From CF-162 sp040882565 (lineage in GTDB: Bacteria; Chloroflexota; Dehalococcoidia; SM23-28-2; RBG-16-64-32): DNA of 64,000 nucleotides. Below the pieces are notes generated by a model. The model was not told where the DNA came from. It worked only from the letters and a program-made list of their open reading frames with translations, and did not search any database. Below, piece after piece: positions 50,029 through 59,272 of the stretch; position 1 is the stretch's first letter, and every line of letters begins with the position of its first letter. The stretch spans positions 146,423 through 210,422 of the forward strand of contig JBBEAZ010000042.1 in assembly GCA_040882565.1 (NCBI GenBank). The letters run 5' to 3'. Made by a program: the position numbers and the translations under genes.

Positions 50029-51741
50029 ATGCAAGAACAGAATTACTGGCAGCGCCTTGCCCGTAAAAAGGTAAGCCGCAGGGCGCTCCTTGGCACGGGC
50101 GCGACGACAGCGCTCGGCGGCGCAGCAGCACTGGTGGTGGGTTGTGGCGGCAGCAACGGCGGCGGCCAGAAGATCACCTCAGACCCGAACCGAACACCCG
50201 GCCCCGGCGGCAGTGTGACCTGGGGCCGCCCAGTATCGGTCGGGGGGATCGACCCGCACCTTGACCTGACCGGCCTCGACATCGCAACGCTTGTCTATCC
50301 GTATCTGTACGGCTGGCAACCGGGCGCCGAGCGGGTGATCTTCAACAACCTCGCTTTGTCGCTGGAGATGCCGGATCCGGACCACACCGAGTTCATCTTC
50401 ACGCTGAGGGAGGGAGTGAAAAACTCTTCCCTGCTGCCCGAATTCGCAGGCGAAGATATCGATTCGGAGGCCTGCAGGCAGAGCTTCATTCGGCGCGGCA
50501 CCTCGATCACAGCGCCGGACAAGCGCTTCCCTCACAAGATCGCCGGGAGCTCGGACCCAGACATGCTGCCACCGGCGCTGAAGACGCCGGATAAGTACAC
50601 GTTCAGCTTCAAGATGGCGGAGCCGTTCGTGCCCGCCGTACGGGAAATGGCGAACCCGACGTGGGGCATCATGTCTCCCAGTGTCTGTGAGAATGCGCCG
50701 CGATTGGTGTTGGGACAGAATAGCTACGGCGCGGGGCCCTTCTACTGCACCGAGTTCAACGGCAACGAGCGGATTGTGCTCGTCAAGAACCCCGACTACT
50801 GGATCGAGGGACATCCATACCTCGATGGCATCACATACGTCATCATCACGGACAACTCATCGTTGCTGGCGGCGTTCAAGGCCGGACAGCACGACATCAG
50901 CGGCGCGATCCTTGGCAAGGAAGATTTCGACGACTTCAGCACCGACACCTCAAAGACGGTGGCGAAAGCGCCGAGCCTGTTTTATCCGGTCGTCCACATG
51001 AACCTGCGGAGGGCGCCGTTCGACGAGATCCGGGTGCGAGAGGCGCTGAACATTGCCATCGACCGCGACCTGATCATCACGCTGGTGCAATCAGGCGAGG
51101 GCGAGTACAACGGCCCGATCCAGTGGCCGCAGGTAAAGTGGGCTCTGCCGCAGGAAAAACTCCGCGCCTTCTACAAGAGGGACGTGGAACGGGCCAAGCA
51201 GTTGATGGCAGACGCCGGCTACGCGGACGGCTTCTCCACGAAGATGAAGACGCCGCGCCTGCCGGGCATCAACTTCCTGAACGACATCGCCCGGATCCTG
51301 GTCGACAGCTGGAAGGAGATCAATGTCGATGTCCAGATCGACGAGGTTGAACTGGGCGCTTACATCGGTTCGACCTTGCTCCCCGGCAACTTCGACATGA
51401 CGTTCTTCCCGAACCTCCCCTACGACGAGCCAGACCGGCCGCTCGCCTTCTACCACTCGCTCGGCGTAACCGGCGCGGGCAACTGGACCGGGTACACAAA
51501 CCCGGACCTTGACCGCTTGATCGAAGCGCAGTCGCGCGAGTTCAACGAGGAGAAGCGACAACAGATCATTACGGAGGCGCAGGAGCTGATTCTCGAGGAG
51601 CACGGCCCGCAGCTGACTACAGTTGGCGGGATGGCGTTCTCCGCGACCCAGGCGTATGTGCACTTCCCCTTTGAGTTCGGCGCGGACCCGCCTGAGGATG
51701 CGAAGCCTTTCGGGACCGAGTTGTGGACGGAGCTTTCCTAG
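50029..51741 (+). CDS. Peptide ABC transporter substrate-binding lipoprotein
   Basis: 570 residues from ATG 50029, with GGGAGGGA about 8 bases upstream. The N-terminus combines a twin-arginine-like SRRALLGTGATTALGGA with a lipobox VVGCGG, so it may be exported folded and then lipidated. Family 5 solute-binding motifs are GSVTWGRPVSVGGIDPHLD, HTEFIFTLREGVKN, and YPVVHMNLRRAPFDEIRVRE in the centre. It is first in an operon with two permeases. No ATPase gene follows, so the ATPases must be encoded elsewhere. Confidence 0.92.
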   Translation: MQEQNYWQRLARKKVSRRALLGTGATTALGGAAALVVGCGGSNGGGQKITSDPNRTPGPGGSVTWGRPVSVGGIDPHLDLTGLDIATLVYPYLYGWQPGAERVIFNNLALSLEMPDPDHTEFIFTLREGVKNSSLLPEFAGEDIDSEACRQSFIRRGTSITAPDKRFPHKIAGSSDPDMLPPALKTPDKYTFSFKMAEPFVPAVREMANPTWGIMSPSVCENAPRLVLGQNSYGAGPFYCTEFNGNERIVLVKNPDYWIEGHPYLDGITYVIITDNSSLLAAFKAGQHDISGAILGKEDFDDFSTDTSKTVAKAPSLFYPVVHMNLRRAPFDEIRVREALNIAIDRDLIITLVQSGEGEYNGPIQWPQVKWALPQEKLRAFYKRDVERAKQLMADAGYADGFSTKMKTPRLPGINFLNDIARILVDSWKEINVDVQIDEVELGAYIGSTLLPGNFDMTFFPNLPYDEPDRPLAFYHSLGVTGAGNWTGYTNPDLDRLIEAQSREFNEEKRQQIITEAQELILEEHGPQLTTVGGMAFSATQAYVHFPFEFGADPPEDAKPFGTELWTELS

Positions 51742-51764
51742 ACCCACAGGGGTAAAATCGAGCC

Positions 51765-52862
51765 ATGCGTAACTACATGTTCCGGCGGCTGCTTCTGATC
51801 ATCCCGATCATGATCCTCGTTAGTTTCATGACACACCTCACATTCAGGCTGATTCCGGGCAGCCCGGCACACCTGATCTGCCAGTTCCAATGCACCGATG
51901 AGGTTATAGCCGCGATCGAAGCGCAGCATGGGTTGGACGAGAATTTCTTCCGGCAGTATGGAGAGTGGCTGGGCGTTCTGCCGGACGACGACGTTGGTAG
52001 CACGTTTACCTACACATCGCCAGGCGACTATCCGGACTACTTCCGTGAATTCGCCCGGCCATATGCTGAGTTCCTGGGGCTGTCGTCAGACGACAAGCCA
52101 AACCAATTTCATGGCGTTATGCAGGCAGAATTCGGCGAGTCCGTCATTATTCGCGACGAGGCAGTTACGGACAGGCTTCAAAACACATTGCCGGTAACGC
52201 TGGAGTTGATGATCCTGTCGCTGCTCTTCGCGGTGGTACTGGGCATCCCAGCCGGAGTGTTATCGGCAATCAGACCGGGCACGCCTCTTGACTGGATCGT
52301 CCGCTTAACCAGTGTGGCCTGGTTGTCGGTCCCTAACTTCTACGTTGCGATACTGGTCATCACCTTTGGTCAAGCCTGGTTTGGCTGGTTGCCGCCGAAC
52401 TTTGGAACAGGACACGCTGTCGGGTTCTTCGAGGATCCGCTCCAGAACCTTGAGACGTACTTCTTCCCGTCGCTAGTTCTCTCATTGGGCATCGCCGCAG
52501 TAATCATGCGCTTGACGCGCTCTTCGATGCTCGAAGTGATGCGCAACGACTACGTCCGCACGGCCTGGTCGAAAGGCCTGCGGGAGCGAACGGTCGTATG
52601 GCGGCACGCGCTCAAGAACGCGATGATCCCGGTCCTCACGATCATCGGTCTGCAGGTGGGTGGCCTCATCGGCGGCTCGGTGCTGATCGAATCGGTGTTC
52701 GCGCTGAACGGCATGGGCAACTACTTGTTAACGTCCGTGATCACCCGCGATCTTCTCGTTGTGCAAAGCCTTGTGTTGATCTTCGCGGTCGTCTTCGTGT
52801 TAATCAATCTCATCGTGGACGTCAGCTATGCCTGGCTCGACCCACGGATCAGGTACGGCTAA
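51765..52862 (+). CDS. Peptide ABC transporter permease, DppB type
   Basis: 365 residues. The first helix (about 5-25) is followed by a long extracytoplasmic loop (about 30-145), then five more helices. The EAA contact loop for the ATPase is MRNDYVRTAWSKGLRERTVVW, followed by the typical HALKNAMIPVLTIIGLQVGGLIGG. It pairs with the next permease gene, whose start is 3 bases after its stop. Confidence 0.94.
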   Translation: MRNYMFRRLLLIIPIMILVSFMTHLTFRLIPGSPAHLICQFQCTDEVIAAIEAQHGLDENFFRQYGEWLGVLPDDDVGSTFTYTSPGDYPDYFREFARPYAEFLGLSSDDKPNQFHGVMQAEFGESVIIRDEAVTDRLQNTLPVTLELMILSLLFAVVLGIPAGVLSAIRPGTPLDWIVRLTSVAWLSVPNFYVAILVITFGQAWFGWLPPNFGTGHAVGFFEDPLQNLETYFFPSLVLSLGIAAVIMRLTRSSMLEVMRNDYVRTAWSKGLRERTVVWRHALKNAMIPVLTIIGLQVGGLIGGSVLIESVFALNGMGNYLLTSVITRDLLVVQSLVLIFAVVFVLINLIVDVSYAWLDPRIRYG

Positions 52863-52865
52863 CAG

Positions 52866-53885
52866 ATGGCCAGAGCAGTTACCCTCGAGCTCGACCAGCC
52901 GATCGCGCCGTCTCGCCGCGCCCCGTTATGGTTGAAGCTCTTGCGCGTGGCGCGGGCGCACCCCCTTGGCGCCCTCGGATTGCTCTGCGTGGTGATAATG
53001 CTCTCCTGCGCGATTTTCGCGGATTTGATCATGCCGTATGACCCGGATGCGCTCCAGGCAGGCCCCGTCAAGGAAGCGCCGACATTTGCTCACCCTTTCG
53101 GCACCGACCGGCTTGGCGGCGACGTGTTTAGCCGCACAATATTCGGTGCGCGAATCGGAATGCTCATCGGCCTGGTTTCGGTCACCATCGGAATGAGCCT
53201 TGGCAGCACGATTGGGATTATCTCCGGGTACTTCGGTGGCTTCATCGACTCCTTGATTCAGCGCCTCGTGGACGCCCTCCTAGCTTTCCCGGCGGTCGTG
53301 CTTTTGCTCGCGATCATCGCCGTAATCGGCGATGAAGAATCGGCGGTGCGCCAGTTCCTGGCAAATAGCACGCCGGTACCTCAGGGAACAGTTTGGGGTG
53401 TGCCGAACTTCCTCGATATCTTTGTGATCTCTATCGGCATCGGAGTCGCTATCGCCGTGGGGTCGGCACGTGTTGTCCGCGGCGCCGTCCTGTCGCTCAA
53501 GGAGAACGTTTACATCGAGGCGGCCCGTGCGATGGGAGCCACAGACGCGCGCATTATGCGCCGACACATCCTCCCTAACGTGGCGGCGCTGATTGTGGTC
53601 CTGGGTACGATCTTTCTGCCGATCGCTATCCTGGCCGAGGCGGCGATCAGCTTCCTTGGCATCGGCGTTCCGCAGGGCACGCCGTCGTGGGGTTCGGACA
53701 TGGCCAACCCCAATCGCGACGACGCCGTCAACCGCGGCATTTGGTGGGTCGTCTTCTTCCCAGGTTTGGCGCTCAGCCTCGTGGTGCTCGGGTTCAACCT
53801 TGTCGGTGATTCGTTCCGCGACATCAGCGACCCCCGCCTCCGCGGCAGCGGCATGAGCGGCGGCCCCAAGCCGCCCGGCCTCTAG
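52866..53885 (+). CDS. Peptide ABC transporter permease, DppC type
   Basis: 339 residues with an N-terminal OppC leader and about six helices. FGTDRLGGDVFSRTIFGARI is the DppC hallmark. The EAA loop ENVYIEAARAMGATDARIMRR is followed by HILPNVAALIVVLG. Residues 145-195 form a longer loop than usual (GDEESAVRQFLANSTPVPQG). It is the last gene of the three-gene operon and overlaps the convergent ArsC-HIT gene by 4 bases. Confidence 0.94.
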   Translation: MARAVTLELDQPIAPSRRAPLWLKLLRVARAHPLGALGLLCVVIMLSCAIFADLIMPYDPDALQAGPVKEAPTFAHPFGTDRLGGDVFSRTIFGARIGMLIGLVSVTIGMSLGSTIGIISGYFGGFIDSLIQRLVDALLAFPAVVLLLAIIAVIGDEESAVRQFLANSTPVPQGTVWGVPNFLDIFVISIGIGVAIAVGSARVVRGAVLSLKENVYIEAARAMGATDARIMRRHILPNVAALIVVLGTIFLPIAILAEAAISFLGIGVPQGTPSWGSDMANPNRDDAVNRGIWWVVFFPGLALSLVVLGFNLVGDSFRDISDPRLRGSGMSGGPKPPGL

Positions 53886-54709
53886 GCCCGCAGCGCGTCT
53901 CTGACCTTCGCCGCCAGCGAGTCCAGTTCCTCGCGCTCTGGACGACGGCCGTAGTCCGGCGGGAAGTGCAAGCCGAAGCCGTCGCCGGGGAAGCGCGGCA
54001 GCACGTGCAGATGTACGTGGAAGACTTCCTGGCCAGCCCCTTCGCCGTTCGCGACCCAGAGGTTATATCCGTCCATGCGCACGCCTGAGCGCTCGAGCGC
54101 GTTCGCGATGCGTCCCGCGACCGCCATCATCCGACCGGCCACGGGCTCCGGCACCTGGTCCGCCGTTTCATAGTGAGCGCGCGGGATGACCAGTGTGTGG
54201 CCGTCGCTGACGGGGCGGATGTCCACGAAGGCGACGACGAGATCATCCTCGGAGACCATGCTGGCGGGCGCCTCGCCTGCGAGGATCGTGCAAAAGATGC
54301 AGCCCTGTTCGCGGAGGAAGGCGATGATCCGCGGGCGGATGGCGTTGCGGGCTTTGCGGAAGGCGTCCATGCGAGACGCGCCGTCACCGATCGCAACGCT
54401 GGGATCCTCGATGTCCCAGTGGAGGACAATCTTCCCCGGAAAGAAGGGACAGGCCTGGCGCGCGGACTCGCAGACGGTGACCACGTAGTCGAACTCCTGG
54501 CCCGCGAACTCATCGATGTGCTTGGAGCGGACGCCGCTGACGTTGACGCCGGCTTCGGCCAGAGCGGCGATGGTCTCATCCGGAATGGTCTTGGGCTCGA
54601 GCCCGGCGCTGTGCACCTCGAAGCGATCGCCGCCGTGAAAGCGCAGGAGCGCCTCTGCCATCTGGCTGCGGGCGATGTTGCCTGTGCAGATGAAGAGGAC
54701 GCGTTGCAT
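53882..54709 (-). CDS. Arsenate reductase (thioredoxin type) fused to HIT-domain protein
   Basis: 275 residues from ATG 54709 (TTG at 54718 is less likely, since a TATATT -10 box lies 7 bases before the ATG). Residues 1-132 are a low-molecular-weight phosphatase fold with the P-loop CTGNIARS (Cys8-x5-Arg14) and Cys80 and Cys87. The spacing equals the Cys10/82/89 triad of pI258-type ArsC, so the reductase relay looks complete. Residues 137-275 are a HIT nucleotide-hydrolase domain: Cys137-x2-Cys140, LVIPRAHYE, and the catalytic HVHLH (231-235). The two activities are usually on separate proteins. Confidence 0.88.
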   Translation of the reverse strand: MQRVLFICTGNIARSQMAEALLRFHGGDRFEVHSAGLEPKTIPDETIAALAEAGVNVSGVRSKHIDEFAGQEFDYVVTVCESARQACPFFPGKIVLHWDIEDPSVAIGDGASRMDAFRKARNAIRPRIIAFLREQGCIFCTILAGEAPASMVSEDDLVVAFVDIRPVSDGHTLVIPRAHYETADQVPEPVAGRMMAVAGRIANALERSGVRMDGYNLWVANGEGAGQEVFHVHLHVLPRFPGDGFGLHFPPDYGRRPEREELDSLAAKVRDALRA

Positions 54710-54716
54710 GGTGCTC

Positions 54717-54722
54717 AATATA
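54717..54722 (-). promoter_or_regulatory. -10 box of a probable leaderless mRNA (ArsC-HIT gene)
   Basis: TATATT on the minus strand, 7 bases before ATG 54709, without a Shine-Dalgarno site. A TATAAT at 54735-54740 on the plus strand is the likely -10 box of the divergent membrane-protein gene. Confidence 0.45.
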
Positions 54723-54774
54723 CCAACGCGGGCCTATAATGATCGCGGGCGAACGCCCGAAAAAGGGGGCCCTC

Positions 54775-55341
54775 ATGCAGGTGCTGTTCCGGTTGGCGTA
54801 CGGGCTGACTGTAGCCATTTTCTACATACTCGTTGTTATCTTTGGGCAGCGCACACTGTTCTCTAAGCCGTACTATCCGGGCGGCTTTTCCAGCCCGACC
54901 TTGAATGTGTTCTGCGACGAGGACGATTGCTTCGACAAGGGTGTCAAGCTGGATCCAGCCGATGATGGCGAGGTCAGCGACGCCGAATTTAACTACGTCA
55001 TCATCTTCCGTGAGTATCAGGACGACGTTGACAACTACTCACGCAATGTATTCATCTTTGCGGCGATCCTGGGCGTCATTGCCGTCGCGGCCGGGATATA
55101 CCTCTACCGCCAAGTGGAAGGGTTGCCACTCGGGCTCGTGCTAGGAGGTCTCGGCGCAATCATCTACGGCTGGGTGGAATCTTCCCGCGACGAAGGTGAC
55201 CTGGATTCGACCTACGCATTCATCGCAGCGATCATCGGGTTCGCGATCGTAGTTGCCGCAGGGTATTGGTTCCTCGGGGGGCGGCCGGAGAAGGTCCAGC
55301 GGCTCCGGTGGAACCTTCCTAGTCCGCAATCTCCGGACTAA
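54775..55341 (+). CDS. Four-helix membrane protein of unknown function
   Basis: 188 residues from ATG 54775 (AAAAAGGGGG upstream; TATAAT at 54735-54740 as promoter). The first helix (about 4-24) is followed by an outside loop with two Cys (VFCDEDDCFDKG), which could bind metal or form a disulfide, and then three helices (about 90-108, 118-133, 150-168). No family is recognised. It is divergent from the ArsC-HIT gene and overlaps the end of trpB by 4 bases. Confidence 0.7.
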   Translation: MQVLFRLAYGLTVAIFYILVVIFGQRTLFSKPYYPGGFSSPTLNVFCDEDDCFDKGVKLDPADDGEVSDAEFNYVIIFREYQDDVDNYSRNVFIFAAILGVIAVAAGIYLYRQVEGLPLGLVLGGLGAIIYGWVESSRDEGDLDSTYAFIAAIIGFAIVVAAGYWFLGGRPEKVQRLRWNLPSPQSPD

Positions 55342-56531
55342 GAGCCGAGGGCGTCGCGGACGATGTCCATGTCCTTGTCACCGCGACCGGAGACGTTGAT
55401 GAGGACGATTTTGTCCGGGCCGAGGCTCTTCGCGAGGTTAGCGCCGTGGTAGATCGAGTGCGCTGATTCCAGCGCCGGGATGATGCCCTCTGTCTCGCAG
55501 AGGAGGGTGAAGCCTTCGAGCGCCTGGTTGTCCGTGACGGCTACGTACTCGGCGCGGCCGGAGTCCTTGTAGTACGAGTGCTCGGGGCCGACGCCGGGGT
55601 AGTCGAGGCCGGCCGAGATGGAGTGCGCCTCCTGCACCTGGCCGTCGGCGTCCTGGAGGAGGTACGACATCGCGCCGTGGAGGACGCCCGGCCGGCCGCC
55701 GGACAGTGTCGCCGCGTGGTGACCGCTGTTCACGCCCTCACCCGCTGCTTCCACGCCGACGAGACGTACCTCAGAATCGCTGAAGAACGGGTGGAAGAGA
55801 CCGATGGCGTTCGAGCCACCGCCGACGCAGGCGACAGCGTAGTCGGGAAGGCGGCCCTCTGCATCCAGAATCTGCGCGCGCGCCTCGTTGCCGATGACAC
55901 ACTGGAAGTCGCGCACGATCATCGGGTACGGGTGCGGGCCGACGACGGAGCCGATCAGGTAATGCGTGGTCTTGACGTTCGTAACCCAGTCGCGGATGGC
56001 CTCGTTGATCGCGTCTTTTAGCGTGCGCGAGCCGGAGGCGACCGGTCGCACCTCCGCGCCGAGGAGCTTCATGCGAAAGACGTTGAGGGCCTGGCGGCGA
56101 ACGTCCTCCTCGCCCATGTAGACGACGCACTCGAGGCCGAGTTTGGCGCAGACGGTGGCGGCGGCGACGCCGTGCTGGCCGGCGCCTGTCTCGGCGACGA
56201 CGCGCGGCTTGCCCATGCGCTGGACGAGGAGCGCCTGGCCGATGGCGTTGTTTATCTTGTGCGCGCCGGTGTGCGCCAGGTCTTCGCGCTTGAGGTAGAC
56301 CTTCGCGCCGCCGAGGTGCTCGGTCAGGCGGCCGGCGAGATACAGCGGTGTCGGCCGGCCGACGTAGTGCTTCAGGAGGTACGCGAGTTCCTCCTCGAAC
56401 GCCAGATCGGCGCGCGCGGCGCGGTACTCCTCTTCGAGCTCGGCGACTGCGGCCATCAGGGTCTCGGGGATGTACTTGCCGCCGTATGGGCCGAAGCGGC
56501 CGCGCTCGTCGGGGAGGAGGATGTCAGTCAT
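55338..56531 (-). CDS. trpB: Tryptophan synthase beta chain
   Basis: 397 residues from ATG 56531. Makes tryptophan from indole and serine with PLP. The cofactor Lys92 is in HTGAHKINNA. GAGQHGVAAAT, GGGSNAIG and CETEGIIPALESAH are all present, matching TrpB1 that partners with TrpA. The start overlaps the preceding PH-domain gene by 8 bases with GAAGGGG as ribosome site. It is the last gene of the operon and no trpA follows, so TrpA is either elsewhere or absent. Confidence 0.96.
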   Translation of the reverse strand: MTDILLPDERGRFGPYGGKYIPETLMAAVAELEEEYRAARADLAFEEELAYLLKHYVGRPTPLYLAGRLTEHLGGAKVYLKREDLAHTGAHKINNAIGQALLVQRMGKPRVVAETGAGQHGVAAATVCAKLGLECVVYMGEEDVRRQALNVFRMKLLGAEVRPVASGSRTLKDAINEAIRDWVTNVKTTHYLIGSVVGPHPYPMIVRDFQCVIGNEARAQILDAEGRLPDYAVACVGGGSNAIGLFHPFFSDSEVRLVGVEAAGEGVNSGHHAATLSGGRPGVLHGAMSYLLQDADGQVQEAHSISAGLDYPGVGPEHSYYKDSGRAEYVAVTDNQALEGFTLLCETEGIIPALESAHSIYHGANLAKSLGPDKIVLINVSGRGDKDMDIVRDALGS

Positions 56532-56940
56532 GCGCCCCCTTCGCGTCCTCGATAACAGAGACGAGCTCTCGGCCAGACTTTTCATACGTCAACTGGCCGG
56601 GTGGTCCCATTACCAGCCAATATGTCCGTCCCTTGGTCGTAATCGAAACGTGGCCCCCGACGACATAGTCAACCTCGTCGATGCTTGCCAGAGGCCAGTC
56701 GATCAAGCCGTGCCATGGCAGTGGGATGACGCTGTAAGACAGCCTCCTCCAGGTGAACAAGACTCGGCGGGCGGTCACGGCCAGAACCCCCCTTCGGGTA
56801 CTCCAGACTGATGACCGCATTCGCTTTGAGTCCACGGTAGCCTCACGCAGTAACAGGACAGCCTCGCCGTCCTCGATGACGTTGCGAAGCCGCTCATCCG
56901 GTACGTCGGGTCGCTCAGCGACCTCAGGCCGCGCCGACAT
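56524..56940 (-). CDS. Bacterial PH-like domain protein in the trp operon
   Basis: 138 residues. The middle reads as a bacterial PH/YvbH-type beta fold (VWSTRRGVLAVTARRVLFTWRRL split by short turns, then SIDEVDYVVGGHVSITTKGR). There is no membrane segment. It overlaps trpF by 17 bases upstream and trpB by 8 bases downstream, so it is translated as part of the tryptophan operon, though nothing links PH-like folds to tryptophan synthesis. Function unknown. Confidence 0.7.
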   Translation of the reverse strand: MSARPEVAERPDVPDERLRNVIEDGEAVLLLREATVDSKRMRSSVWSTRRGVLAVTARRVLFTWRRLSYSVIPLPWHGLIDWPLASIDEVDYVVGGHVSITTKGRTYWLVMGPPGQLTYEKSGRELVSVIEDAKGAHD

Positions 56941-57610
56941 GTGACTCCTTCGCTGCGGCGATGAATGAGCGGATCTTGTTAGGGTCTTTCGCGCCGTCGG
57001 TTTCGACGCCGGAGGAGACGTCGACGGCCCAGGGGTGGACCGAGCGCACGGCTTCGCCGACGTTGGTGGGCGTGAGGCCGCCGGCTAGGATCGTCGGCGT
57101 CTGGACGGCAATCTCGGACGCGACCTGCCAGTCGATGGTGCGGCCGGTGCCGCCGTAGCTGCCCTCGACGTAGGGATCGAGGAGGAGGACGGCGCCGCCG
57201 TGGTAGTGGGTCATCAGGCGATCTGCCGTCTCACCATCGCGCACTTTCATGCACTTGAGGATCGGCCGCTCGATGTGCTCGTTCATCTCCCACGGCTCGG
57301 AGCCGGAGAGCTGGACGAGGTCGAGGCCGCATTCGCGGGCGATGTCGTTGATCGTGTCGGGCGCCTGGTCCGCGAAGACGCCAACGAGCAGGGGGCGCTT
57401 CTGACCGAGCGCCGCCTCGATCTCGGCGACGTCGCCGGTGCGGACGGCCGGTTCGGCCTTGCCGAGGCCCTCCGCGATGCGCTTGCCCTGGCCGATCGTC
57501 ACCTGGCGCCGTGAGGGCGCGAAGACCATGCCGATGAAGTCGGCGCCCAGGGCCGCGGCGAGGCGCGCGTGCTTGGGGTCGGAGACGCCGCAGATCTTGA
57601 CGAGGGTCAT
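56924..57610 (-). CDS. trpF: Phosphoribosylanthranilate isomerase
   Basis: 228-residue TIM barrel. KICGVSDPKHARLAAALGAD contains the catalytic Cys. LVGVFADQAPDTI, VQLSGSEP, LLLDPYVEGSYGGTGRTIDW and LAGGLTPTNVGEAV include the catalytic Asp and the phosphate site. It opens the ribose ring of PRA to CdRP. The start overlaps the methyltransferase stop by 4 bases. Confidence 0.95.
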   Translation of the reverse strand: MTLVKICGVSDPKHARLAAALGADFIGMVFAPSRRQVTIGQGKRIAEGLGKAEPAVRTGDVAEIEAALGQKRPLLVGVFADQAPDTINDIARECGLDLVQLSGSEPWEMNEHIERPILKCMKVRDGETADRLMTHYHGGAVLLLDPYVEGSYGGTGRTIDWQVASEIAVQTPTILAGGLTPTNVGEAVRSVHPWAVDVSSGVETDGAKDPNKIRSFIAAAKESHVGAA

Positions 57611-58461
57611 GGCTTCTGTCCGATGTACAGGAGATGCCAGCCGGTGCCGACGATCGAGGGCTCGTTAGCGATCTCGGTGGCGCGTTCAATCACCCAGGGA
57701 TAGCGTTCCGGCTGGCGGGTCTCGAAGGAGGCGAGGTTCTTCTGAAACCCGCCGAGTACGCTCTCCGACGAGATGAGGTCGATGGTTTGGAACCCGGCGC
57801 CTTCGAGGAGCGCCTTGATTTCGGCCGGGTGGGCGTAGTACGAGTCAGTGAACACGCCTCGGCCGGAGCTGATGAACACGCCGTCCCCGAATACGCGGTC
57901 GACGAGGTCGAATACTTGGGGTATGACGAGAGGAAATTCGGGATCAACCACTTGCGAGAGCATCGGCAGCCTATTCAGGAAGGCGACGAACACCGGCGCG
58001 CCGGGTGCTGCCACACGGGCGAGTTCGCGCGCGGCCTGTTGGCGGTCGTTCTCGTCGATCAGGTGGTACATGGGACCCATGCAGAGCACCGCGTCGAACG
58101 GTTTGTCGGCGAACTGCGACAGGTCAATGGCGTTCGCCTCGACTATCGCTTCCAGGTTGGCGCCCGCCTCTTTCGCCTTCGCCCGCGCGGTATCGAGGAG
58201 GTCGGGGGATAGGTCAGCGAGAGTCACTCGGTAGCCTAGTCCGGCCAGCCAGATTGCGTAACGCCCCGGACCGCCGCCGATGTCGAGGGTGCGAGCGCCG
58301 TTCGGTGGCAGGTGGCGCTCTATCCACGCCTTGTTGACGGCCAATTCAAGGGCGCCGTCCGTCGACCGCTCGAGTCGCTCCCATTCCGGGAACACCTCAT
58401 AGCACTTACGGACGCGCCGGAAGGAACGCTCGCGCTCCTCCGCCGTTGGTTGGTTGCTCAT
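57607..58461 (-). CDS. Class I SAM-dependent methyltransferase in the trp operon
   Basis: 284 residues with SAM motif I TLDIGGGPGRYAIWLAGLG (about 75-93), motif II LADLSPDLLDTA and motif III FDAVLCMGPMYHL, as in the ubiE/Methyltransf_11 group. It overlaps trpC upstream and trpF downstream by 4 bases each, so it is translationally coupled to tryptophan enzymes, but no methyl step exists in that pathway. It may modify a tryptophan-derived or unrelated small molecule. Substrate unknown. Confidence 0.85.
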   Translation of the reverse strand: MSNQPTAEERERSFRRVRKCYEVFPEWERLERSTDGALELAVNKAWIERHLPPNGARTLDIGGGPGRYAIWLAGLGYRVTLADLSPDLLDTARAKAKEAGANLEAIVEANAIDLSQFADKPFDAVLCMGPMYHLIDENDRQQAARELARVAAPGAPVFVAFLNRLPMLSQVVDPEFPLVIPQVFDLVDRVFGDGVFISSGRGVFTDSYYAHPAEIKALLEGAGFQTIDLISSESVLGGFQKNLASFETRQPERYPWVIERATEIANEPSIVGTGWHLLYIGQKP

Positions 58462-59252
58462 CCCAGCAATTCCTGCACCTTGTCCGCCGGGTCGGGCGCG
58501 GTGACGATGCTTTCGCCGATCAGCGCGGCGTGGACGCCGGCGGCTTCGAGGCGCCGCATATCGTCGCGGGTGAAGATGCCGCTTTCGGTGACGATGGTCG
58601 CGTTTGGGGGGGCGAGGGGTGCGATGCGCTCGGTGGTCGCGAGGTCGAGGTTGAAGGTGTGCAGGTCGCGGTTGTTGATGCCGATAAGGGTGGCGCCGGC
58701 GGCGGTGGCGCGGGCCATCTCTGCCTCGTCGTGCACCTCAACAAGGGTGTCGAGTCCGATGGCGGCGCTGATCGCGAGGAGGTCGCGGAGGAGCGCGTCA
58801 TCGAGGATAGCGACGATGAGCAGCACGGCGTCCGCGCCGTAGACGCGCGCTTCGTGGAGCTGGTACTCGTCGAAGGTAAAGTCCTTGCGCAGGAGAGGTG
58901 GGCCGTCGGGCAGGGCCTCGCGGATGGCGCGGAGGTACTCGAGTTTGCCCTGGAAGTGCTTCTCGTCCGTTAGCACGGAGATCGCGGCAGCGCCTCCCTC
59001 GGCGTATCGTCCGGCGATCCAGACGGGATCGAAGTCGGCGCGGAGGACGCCGCGCGAGGGGGACGCCTTCTTGACCTCGGCGATGAGACCAATGCCGGGT
59101 CTACGGAGGGCGTCGGCGAAGCCGCGTGGCGCCGGCGCAGTCTCAGCCTGCGCGCGCACCGCCGCGAGAGGGGTGTGCGCTTTCGCGGCCGCCAGTGATT
59201 CGCGCGTGTCGGCGACGATACGGTCGAGGATGGTCTGGGTTTCTTGTGTCAT
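58458..59252 (-). CDS. trpC: Indole-3-glycerol phosphate synthase
   Basis: 264-residue TIM barrel. IGLIAEVKKASPSRGVLRADFD holds the first catalytic Glu and Lys, LRKDFTFDEYQLHEARVYGADAVLLI the second Lys, and ATLIGINNRDLHTFNLDLA and TIVTESGIF the Asn/Glu and Ser residues. It closes the indole ring from CdRP. The start is 20 bases after trpD. It overlaps the methyltransferase start by 4 bases. Confidence 0.96.
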   Translation of the reverse strand: MTQETQTILDRIVADTRESLAAAKAHTPLAAVRAQAETAPAPRGFADALRRPGIGLIAEVKKASPSRGVLRADFDPVWIAGRYAEGGAAAISVLTDEKHFQGKLEYLRAIREALPDGPPLLRKDFTFDEYQLHEARVYGADAVLLIVAILDDALLRDLLAISAAIGLDTLVEVHDEAEMARATAAGATLIGINNRDLHTFNLDLATTERIAPLAPPNATIVTESGIFTRDDMRRLEAAGVHAALIGESIVTAPDPADKVQELLG

Positions 59253-59272
59253 GGAGACTCGATTATCCTACG

